From the NCBI GenBank assembly GCA_045648205.1, contig JAZRNM010000015.1, positions 1-11,065 of the forward strand: a DNA stretch of 11,065 bases, in the 5' to 3' direction. The first letter of the stretch is position 1; the number at the start of each line of letters is the position of its first letter. Made by a program: the position numbers and the translations under genes. A model generated the notes under the pieces. That model was not told the origin of the DNA. It saw only the letters and a program-made list of their open reading frames with translations, and did no database searches. This DNA is from SIG440 sp045648205 (GTDB lineage: Bacteria > Bacillota > Clostridia > Monoglobales > Monoglobaceae). Of this stretch, positions 1-4,475 are shown one piece after another.

Positions 1-1
1 T

Positions 2-217
2 ATAAAAACGACCCTTTCGCTCAATTATGACATTGAGGAATTGCCATTCTTTACCGAGTGGAAGCTTATGAAAAAAGGTGAATATGTTCTTGGACTGGAA
101 CCGGGCAATTGCACTCCCGACGGAAGAGATATTATGAGAAGAGAAGGCAAGCTTTCATTCCTCAAACCGGGCGAAGAAGTGAGTCAGACAATAACAATAA
201 AACTCTCAAGGGATTGA
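2..217 (+). CDS. C-terminal part of a DUF4432 / aldose 1-epimerase-like protein (5' end outside window)
   Basis: An open frame enters from the left edge and ends at a TGA at 215-217, giving the last 71 residues of a longer protein. The visible part contains the run EYVLGLEPGNC followed by PDGRD, then REGKLSFLKPGEE and a final beta-strand rich in Thr/Ile. This matches the C-terminus of DUF4432 proteins, which have the galactose-mutarotase-like beta-sandwich fold and are usually annotated as aldose 1-epimerase family. The family is presumed to bind a sugar, but its substrate is generally unknown, and the active-site half of this protein is not in view. The next gene begins 46 bases downstream on the same strand, so the two may be co-transcribed. 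Assignment rests on recalled family motifs, not on a search. Confidence 0.72.
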   Translation: MKTTLSLNYDIEELPFFTEWKLMKKGEYVLGLEPGNCTPDGRDIMRREGKLSFLKPGEEVSQTITIKLSRD

Positions 218-263
218 GTTGAAGACCTTGGAATAAGTGATTATAAAAAGAGGCTAGTTAAAA

Positions 264-890
264 ATGGACAAACAGCAAAGAGATACAGCGGAGCTTGTGA
301 AGAAGCTCCCAATTAAGGAAAAAATAAAACATTTTTGGTATTATTACAAAGTTCACACAATTGTTGCAGCATTGATGTCGATTGTTATCATCTGGTGCTT
401 GGCTGATTGTGCAATGCAGGAAAAATATGATTTAAGCATTGCATATTACAGCACCAGATATATTCCGGAAGAAAATATTGCGAAGTTGGAAACGGAAATT
501 GAAAAAGTGATTTGCGACATCAACAAAGATGATTCTTACAATGCGTTGCTGAACTTTGTTGCAGCGGATATTTCCGAAGGAAAGCTTGATGAGCTTGCCC
601 AATCTGTTTATGCCAAAATTGGTGTTGAGGTGGCGGCAAATGAATACAAGATGTATATTCTTGACAAAGCATATATGGATTTATTTTCCAAAAACTATGC
701 AGAGGTTACAGAAAACGTCGTTGAATTGAGCAATATTCCTGATGTTAAGGAAGTTCTGGGATTGTCTGACGGGGAAGAATTGTATCTTGTTACAATGCCG
801 ATATATGACCAGTTTAAGGAAAATGAAAAAGTTGTGGCTGAACACAACAACGCATGGTTGGTGCAGAAATACTTTGAGCAAATGTTATAA
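264..890 (+). CDS. Conserved-type hypothetical membrane-anchored protein, 208 aa
   Basis: I do not recognise a named family. The protein has a short charged cytoplasmic N-terminus (about residues 1-25), then an aromatic juxtamembrane stretch FWYYYKVH, and one predicted membrane span at about residues 32-50 (TIVAALMSIVIIWCLADC). A soluble region of about 155 residues follows. By the positive-inside rule the N-terminus is inside and the C-terminal domain faces the cell surface. That domain is acidic, with alternating hydrophobic strands and helices, and no catalytic motif is visible. The ATG is preceded by AGAGG at 249-253 with a 10-base gap. The gene follows the DUF4432 gene and ends just before a bidirectional hairpin terminator. 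Short proteins with the same WYYYK-plus-span start occur in gut Clostridia as uncharacterised proteins; that is from memory. Function unknown. Confidence 0.8.
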   Translation: MDKQQRDTAELVKKLPIKEKIKHFWYYYKVHTIVAALMSIVIIWCLADCAMQEKYDLSIAYYSTRYIPEENIAKLETEIEKVICDINKDDSYNALLNFVAADISEGKLDELAQSVYAKIGVEVAANEYKMYILDKAYMDLFSKNYAEVTENVVELSNIPDVKEVLGLSDGEELYLVTMPIYDQFKENEKVVAEHNNAWLVQKYFEQML

Positions 891-900
891 TTCTAAAACA

Positions 901-936
901 AAAAAACTGTCTCGCATTTTTGCGGGACAGTTTTTC
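901..936. terminator. Bidirectional intrinsic terminator between convergent genes
   Basis: A stem of ACTGTCTCGC (906-915) pairs with GCGGGACAGT (922-931) with one G-T wobble and a 6-base loop. It is flanked by A6 on the left and T5CT4 on the right, so each strand has a GC-rich stem followed by a U-tract. It sits 10 bases after the stop of the membrane protein at 264-890 and 22 bases before the end of the convergent DUF378 gene, so it can serve both. Confidence 0.9.
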
Positions 937-958
937 TTTTGACAAATCTAAACTGACT

Positions 959-1165
959 TTAGTCTGCTTTGTCGATAATCGGTGTTTCCTTGAAGAAGAA
1001 AGTGATTGACCAAAGGCCTGCAAGACCTACAAGTGTGAATATGATTCGGCTGATGACAGATAACTGACCACCAAAAAGTGATGCAACAATATCTATGCCG
1101 AAAAGGCCAATGCTTCCCCAGTTTATGGCGCCGATTATGACAAGAATCAAAGCTATAACATTCAT
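959..1165 (-). CDS. DUF378 family small membrane protein (YuzA-like), 68 aa
   Basis: The protein has two predicted membrane segments: about residues 2-18 (NVIALILVIIGAINWGS) and about residues 38-58 (SRIIFTLVGLAGLWSITFF). The hallmark INWGSIGLFG motif lies at the end of the first. This is the DUF378 pattern seen in Bacillus YuzA and many short Firmicutes proteins, whose function is unknown. I place the start at 1165, not at the upstream in-frame ATG at 1204, because a strong AAAGGAG (1174-1180) lies 8 bases before this ATG and the 13 extra residues would be polar and not family-like. The gene is divergent from the YhcN-like gene and convergent with the membrane protein at 264-890, so it is probably transcribed alone. 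Confidence 0.86.
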   Translation of the reverse strand: MNVIALILVIIGAINWGSIGLFGIDIVASLFGGQLSVISRIIFTLVGLAGLWSITFFFKETPIIDKAD

Positions 1166-1173
1166 GTCATTCG

Positions 1174-1180
1174 CTCCTTT
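1174..1180 (-). promoter_or_regulatory. Ribosome binding site fixing the DUF378 start
   Basis: On the minus strand AAAGGAG ends 8 bases before the ATG at 1165. It chooses this start over the longer in-frame ATG at 1204. Confidence 0.8.
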
Positions 1181-1251
1181 GTTTTGGTTTGTTGATTTGT
1201 TCACTTATATTTTGACACAAGCCTTATTAAAATATTCATAAAAAAGAATTG

Positions 1252-1257
1252 TATAAT
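1252..1257 (+). promoter_or_regulatory. Possible -10 box for the YhcN-like gene
   Basis: A perfect TATAAT stands 52 bases before the ATG at 1310 in an otherwise very AT-rich divergent gap. No good -35 lies at 16-18 bases: the only TTGACA nearby (1212-1217) is 34 bases upstream of it, which is too far. If the downstream gene is a sporulation gene, a sporulation sigma factor could be used instead, but I see no convincing SigE/F/G/K consensus pair. Treat this as weak. Confidence 0.3.
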
Positions 1258-1299
1258 TGTAAAATGATGGTGAATACTAAAATTACAAATTAAAAATAT

Positions 1300-1303
1300 G
1301 GAG
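1300..1303 (+). promoter_or_regulatory. Ribosome binding site deciding the start of the YhcN-like gene
   Basis: GGAG overlaps an upstream in-frame ATG (1298-1300) and lies 6 bases before the ATG at 1310. The ATG at 1298 has no ribosome binding site of its own, so 1310 is preferred. That start also gives a clean MKK signal-peptide beginning. Confidence 0.75.
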
Positions 1304-1309
1304 ACAGGT

Positions 1310-1711
1310 ATGAAAAAAATTTATTTTTGTTTATTTTTTGCGTTAGTTACGTTTTTAATTCAGAATGTTCTGGCAATGGGAAGTGCTCTGAAAGAACGGG
1401 GCAATGATGAATTGCACATAAGCGTGGCAAAGGGAATTTCAGCCCTTGATGGTGTTCGCGATGCTGCTGTTTTGAGCCATAACGGGAAGACTATTGTGGG
1501 AATCAGGACTGAAGACGGAATAAGAACGGAAGCTATAACACTATACGCTGAGAAAGTTCTGAAAAAGACTTTTATAAATAACAGAAATTTTAAAATATTT
1601 GTGGGCGATGAAGCGGCACAAAGTGTGGTTGAGTTGAGTTTTTATCTTGATACGGATATGGACAGGCAGGTCTTAGAGAAAAGGTTTGATTTTTTGGCAA
1701 ATGGGATTTAG
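1310..1711 (+). CDS. Secreted YhcN/YlaJ-like protein (probable sporulation-associated), 133 aa
   Basis: The N-terminus MKKIYFCLFFALVTFLIQ is a classical signal peptide or anchor: two Lys, then about 18 hydrophobic residues, with a likely cleavage after NVLA. The mature part contains ISALDGVRDAAVLSHNGKT and then a VGIRTED strand. This resembles the 'gV.dA.Vv...g..a.Vgv' core of the YhcN/YlaJ sporulation lipoprotein domain, followed by a helix (residues about 77-91) and a further strand. Canonical members are lipoproteins with a lipobox cysteine; here the only early Cys (residue 7) is inside the hydrophobic core and no L-A/G-C box is visible, so it would be secreted or anchored rather than lipidated. 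The gene stops 6 bases before the -35 box of nrdR. Family assignment is by pattern and moderate; a divergent BON-like or unrelated fold is possible. Confidence 0.6.
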   Translation: MKKIYFCLFFALVTFLIQNVLAMGSALKERGNDELHISVAKGISALDGVRDAAVLSHNGKTIVGIRTEDGIRTEAITLYAEKVLKKTFINNRNFKIFVGDEAAQSVVELSFYLDTDMDRQVLEKRFDFLANGI

Positions 1712-1717
1712 GAAAAT

Positions 1718-1746
1718 TTGACAAGCGGTGCATTTTGTGTTAAAAT
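1718..1746 (+). promoter_or_regulatory. Consensus vegetative promoter of nrdR
   Basis: TTGACA (1718-1723) is separated by exactly 17 bases from TAAAAT (1741-1746). The start of transcription should lie near 1753, about 30 bases before the nrdR ATG. I see no clear NrdR-box pair (ACAC...GTGT type palindromes) around it, so autoregulation by NrdR is not supported here. Confidence 0.85.
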
Positions 1747-1783
1747 ATATGAAAGTGTAAATTTTTACTTGGAGTTGAGAAAT

Positions 1784-2239
1784 ATGCGTTGTTTATTTTG
1801 CGGACATCTTGAAAGCAAGGTAATTGATTCACGTTCGACAGAGGAAGGCACAACAATTCGCCGTCGCAGAGAGTGTCTTGAGTGCGGAAAGCGTTTCACT
1901 ACATATGAGAAGATTGAAACAATTCCGATGATTGTGGTGAAGAAGGACGGACTTCGTGAAACCTGGGACAGAGAAAAGGTTCTCAATGGTATCCTGCGTG
2001 CCTGCGAAAAGCGTCCTGTTACTTTGAGCGACATTGAAAAGCTTATTGATGATATTGAATCAAAGCTTTACAATATGCTCGAGCGCGAGGTTACATCTGA
2101 GAAAATCGGTGAAATGGTTATGGAACGTCTGAAAGATGTTGATGACATTGCATATGTGAGATTCGCATCCGTTTATCGTCAATTCAAAGACATAAATTCC
2201 TTTATGGATGAACTTGCCAAAATCATAAAAAAGGCTTGA
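1784..2239 (+). CDS. nrdR: NrdR, transcriptional repressor of ribonucleotide reductase genes, 151 aa
   Basis: NrdR senses the ATP/dATP balance and represses ribonucleotide reductase operons. The zinc ribbon is intact, with C3 and C6 (MRCLFCGH) and C31 and C34 (ECLECGKRFTTYE). An Arg-rich patch between them (residues 26-29) contacts DNA. The ATP-cone follows from about residue 49 (IPMIVVKKDG) to about 139, including KVLNGILRACEKRPV and YVRFASVYRQF. Length is typical of the family. The start at 1784 gives the canonical MRC N-terminus and has GGAG at 1771-1774; an upstream in-frame ATG at 1718 would lie inside the promoter and is rejected. No nrd genes are in the window, so its targets are elsewhere. 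Confidence 0.97.
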   Translation: MRCLFCGHLESKVIDSRSTEEGTTIRRRRECLECGKRFTTYEKIETIPMIVVKKDGLRETWDREKVLNGILRACEKRPVTLSDIEKLIDDIESKLYNMLEREVTSEKIGEMVMERLKDVDDIAYVRFASVYRQFKDINSFMDELAKIIKKA

Positions 2240-2264
2240 CAACGCGTGTTTTTTGTGGTATTAT
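2236..2264 (+). promoter_or_regulatory. Extended -10 promoter of the rimP-nusA-infB operon
   Basis: TTGACA (2236-2241) is followed after 17 bases by TATTAT (2259-2264), and TGG directly before it (2256-2258) makes an extended -10. The -35 box overlaps the nrdR stop codon. The expected start of transcription is near A2271, giving a leader of about 64 bases that contains the hairpin at 2287-2314. This is the strongest promoter visible in the window. Confidence 0.88.
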
Positions 2265-2286
2265 AGGTATAACGTAATATGGTTTC

Positions 2287-2317
2287 AAAAGAGTGAGGCA
2301 AGCCTCACTCTTTTGCA
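2287..2317 (+). promoter_or_regulatory. Leader hairpin of the rimP-nusA operon (candidate attenuator or mRNA-stabilising stem)
   Basis: AAAAGAGTGAGGC (2287-2299) and GCCTCACTCTTTT (2302-2314) form a perfect inverted repeat around AA. In practice this is 12 base pairs closed by a CAAG tetraloop. The U-tract is short and interrupted (UUUU then GCAUU). It starts about 16 bases after the predicted start of transcription and ends about 10 bases before the rimP ribosome binding site. It could be a weak, factor-dependent terminator acting as an attenuator, the terminator of read-through from nrdR, or a 5' protective stem. Confidence 0.7.
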
Positions 2318-2334
2318 TTAAGATGGAGGGAAAA

Positions 2335-2799
2335 ATGGCTTATTCAAAAATTGAAAAAATGATTATTGAGATGGCAACCCCGATCGCAGAAGAAAATTCT
2401 TGTTACATCTATGACGTGGAGTTTGTCAAGGAAGGCGGAGCCAAATATCTGAGAGTTTTCGCCGACAAGAATGAGGGCGGGATGTCTCTTGATGATTGCG
2501 AAGCAATAAACAGAAGATTGAGCGATTTGCTTGATGAATCAGACCCCATAAAAGAAAATTACATTCTTGAGGTTGCATCACCCGGAATTGAAAGGAAATT
2601 AAAGACTCCCGAGCATTTTGAAATGTATCTTGGACGTACGGTGGACGTTGGTCTTTATAAGGCTGTTGACGGAAACAAGAACATAACGGGTGAGCTGAAG
2701 GCGTATGCCGATGAAAAAATTACCATAGCCTTTGATGGCAAGGAAACAGAGCTTTTGCTCAGTGACACAACATTTGTAAAATTACATTTTGATTTTTAA
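2335..2799 (+). CDS. rimP: RimP, 30S ribosome maturation factor, 154 aa
   Basis: RimP (formerly YhbC/YlxS) assists assembly of the 30S subunit. The signature LEVASPGIERKL at residues 78-89 corresponds to the family's LEVSSPGxxRPL. The N-terminal alpha/beta domain (MIIEMATPIAEENSCYIYDVEFV) precedes it, and a small C-terminal SH3-like beta-barrel follows (about residues 93-154, including VDVGLYKAVDGNK and KLHFDF). Length is normal. The ATG at 2335 is chosen because GGAGG (2325-2329) precedes it; an in-frame ATG at 2323 would overlap that site, and another at 2293 lies inside the leader hairpin. It is the first gene of the operon. Confidence 0.96.
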   Translation: MAYSKIEKMIIEMATPIAEENSCYIYDVEFVKEGGAKYLRVFADKNEGGMSLDDCEAINRRLSDLLDESDPIKENYILEVASPGIERKLKTPEHFEMYLGRTVDVGLYKAVDGNKNITGELKAYADEKITIAFDGKETELLLSDTTFVKLHFDF

Positions 2800-2838
2800 T
2801 ATCAAAAGAAAAAATAAAATTAGGAGTTGATTATTAAA

Positions 2839-3876
2839 ATGAGTTCAGAATTATTTTTGTTATTGGATGAAATCGAAAAGGAAAAAGGCATAAGCCGTGA
2901 CATTGTCATCGATGCACTCAGCAGTGCACTTCTCAGTGCTTACAAGAAAAACTTTGGAGCGGTTCAGGATGCAAAGGTCATCATCGATGAAGAAACCGGT
3001 GCGATAAAGGTTTATGCAAGAAAGAATGTTGTTGAAGAGGTTGAAAACAGAGAATGTGAGATTTCTGTTGAAGATGCAAAGAAAGTTGATTCAAGATATG
3101 AAGCAGGGGACGTTCTTGAAAAAGAAGTTACCCCCGCAGCTTTTGGCAGAATTGCAGCACAGACTGCACGCCAGGTTGTTCTTCAGAGAATTCGCGAAGC
3201 TGAGCGTGAAAAGGCTTTTGATGAATTCTCAGACAGAGCAAATGATATTATGACAGCAACTGTCAGAAAAATTGACAGAAGAAACATTATGCTTGAAATC
3301 GGCGACACGGAATCCGTGCTTATGCCAAATGAACAGGTAAAGAACGACAACTACAAGCCGGGTGCAAAATACAAGGTGTTTGTGGTTGAAGTTGCAAATT
3401 CTGTTAAGGGAGTTCATCTTGTGGTTTCACGTTCACATCCCGGATTGGTTCGCAGATTGTTTGAACTTGAAGTTCCTGAAATCAAAAAGGGTATAATAGA
3501 AATCAAAGGATTGACTCGTGAACCGGGTTCCAGAAGCAAGATTGCAGTTCATTCCAAAATGGAGGATGTTGATGCAGTCGGAACCTGTATCGGAGCAAAG
3601 GGAATGAGAGTTCAGGCGATAATTGACGAGCTTCACGGCGAAAAAATTGATATTATCAAGTACAGCGATGACCCGGCAGAATACATCACTCAGGCCCTCA
3701 GCCCGGCAAAGGTTCTTTCGATTTCTGTTGATGAAGAAAAGAAAATGTGCAGCGTCATAGTGCCTGCTGACCAGCTTTCTCTGGCAATTGGCAAAGAGGG
3801 TCAAAATGCTCGTCTTGCGGCAAGACTTACAGGCTGGAAGATTGATTTGAAACCCGATAGTTCTGTGACAGAATAA
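2839..3876 (+). CDS. nusA: NusA, transcription elongation/termination factor, 345 aa
   Basis: NusA binds RNA polymerase and the nascent RNA, promotes pausing and intrinsic termination, and takes part in antitermination. The N-terminal polymerase-binding domain (residues 1 to about 125) starts SSELFLLLDEIEKEKGIS. The S1 domain begins near residue 135 (NDIMTATVRKIDRRN). KH1 carries GTCIGAKGMRVQ at 248-259 and KH2 carries LAIGKEGQNARLAARLTGW at about 315-333. There is no extension after KH2, as usual for Firmicutes (the acidic repeats of E. coli NusA are absent). The start is the ATG at 2839 with AGGAG at 2822-2826, a spacing of 12; an in-frame TTG at 2827 abuts that site and is too close to be used. 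Confidence 0.98.
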   Translation: MSSELFLLLDEIEKEKGISRDIVIDALSSALLSAYKKNFGAVQDAKVIIDEETGAIKVYARKNVVEEVENRECEISVEDAKKVDSRYEAGDVLEKEVTPAAFGRIAAQTARQVVLQRIREAEREKAFDEFSDRANDIMTATVRKIDRRNIMLEIGDTESVLMPNEQVKNDNYKPGAKYKVFVVEVANSVKGVHLVVSRSHPGLVRRLFELEVPEIKKGIIEIKGLTREPGSRSKIAVHSKMEDVDAVGTCIGAKGMRVQAIIDELHGEKIDIIKYSDDPAEYITQALSPAKVLSISVDEEKKMCSVIVPADQLSLAIGKEGQNARLAARLTGWKIDLKPDSSVTE

Positions 3877-3919
3877 ATTTCAAAATTTGTATAGAGAATG
3901 AAAGGTCAGCTGATGATAT

Positions 3920-4171
3920 ATGAAATTTCAACGTATGTGTGCTGTTTGCAGATACCTCAAAGATAAGAGAGAACTTTTGAGATTTGTGAAAAAAGACGGA
4001 ATTGTGATGTTTGACATCAGCGGCAAAATTCTGGGCAGAGGTGCTTACATCTGCAAGACAGAGGAATGCATAAAAAAAGCCCGAAAAGCCCGCGCACTTG
4101 AAAGAAGCTTTTCTTGCAAGGTGGAGGAGACAATCTATGATTGTTTGGAGGAATACGGCAAGGATGAATAA
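3920..4171 (+). CDS. ylxR: YlxR family RNA-binding protein (RnpM), 83 aa
   Basis: This small basic nucleic-acid-binding protein is conserved between nusA and infB; B. subtilis YlxR has been described as a modulator of RNase P (RnpM). The family pattern is complete: R-x-C-x-x-C near the start (C7, C10), KRELLRFVKKDG, D32-x-S-GK, the invariant GRGAYIC (39-45), then C50 and a basic helix (KKARKARALERSF). C7, C10, C45 and C50 could form a metal site, which many YlxR proteins lack. The in-frame ATG at 3920 is the first after a stop at 3914-3916. The nearest purine-rich site AAAGG (3901-3905) is an unusual 14 bases away, so initiation may be weak or coupled to nusA. It overlaps ylxQ by 8 bases. Confidence 0.93.
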   Translation: MKFQRMCAVCRYLKDKRELLRFVKKDGIVMFDISGKILGRGAYICKTEECIKKARKARALERSFSCKVEETIYDCLEEYGKDE

Positions 4172-4475
4172 TGAAAAATTTTTCAGAATGCTGGGTCTGG
4201 CTGCGAGAATGAGGGCAGTTGCCTTTGGTGAAGGTGCCGTCAAGGACAGCTTGAAAGGTGGCAAGGCAAAGCTTGTTGTGGTGGCAGGCGATGCATCGGA
4301 TAACACCAAAAAGAAATTTCGCAACAGTTGTGAATTTTATTCTACAAAAATGTTGGAAGTCAGTGACAGATATACATTGGGAAGGTATACAGGTCGCGAA
4401 TTTGCGGTTGTTCTCGCGGTGACCAATCAGGGAATAGCTGAAAATATGGAAGGAGATTATTATGACAAAAATTAA
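4164..4475 (+). CDS. ylxQ: YlxQ, L7Ae/L30e-like ribosomal-associated RNA-binding protein, 103 aa
   Basis: The family (L7Ae/L30e/S12e/Gadd45 fold) binds kink-turn RNA; YlxQ's own role is not settled. The sequence follows the pattern: MLGLAARMRAVAFGEGAV in the first helix (residues about 9-26), KAKLVVVAGDASDNTKKKF in the central strand and loop (about 34-52), then a polar SCEFYSTKMLEV strand and LGRYTGREFAVVLAV. The start at 4164 lies 8 bases inside ylxR and is preceded by GGAGG at 4147-4151 (spacing 12); an in-frame ATG at 4098 would add 22 residues that belong to ylxR sequence and is rejected. The stop is 14 bases inside infB, suggesting translational coupling along ylxR-ylxQ-infB. Confidence 0.93.
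   Translation: MNNEKFFRMLGLAARMRAVAFGEGAVKDSLKGGKAKLVVVAGDASDNTKKKFRNSCEFYSTKMLEVSDRYTLGRYTGREFAVVLAVTNQGIAENMEGDYYDKN

Noticed and set aside
219..247. Promoter-like TTGAAG-N17-TATAAA before the gene at 264
   Set aside because: Transcription would begin near 254, after the ribosome binding site at 249-253, leaving the mRNA without it. The gene is more likely read through from upstream.
1212..1257. TTGACA (1212-1217) paired with TATAAT (1252-1257)
   Set aside because: The 34-base spacing is twice that allowed for a vegetative promoter, so the two do not form a unit.
2287..2317. Leader hairpin read as a riboswitch or T-box
   Set aside because: The leader is only about 64 bases, with a single stem and no conserved ligand-binding core or T-box sequence.
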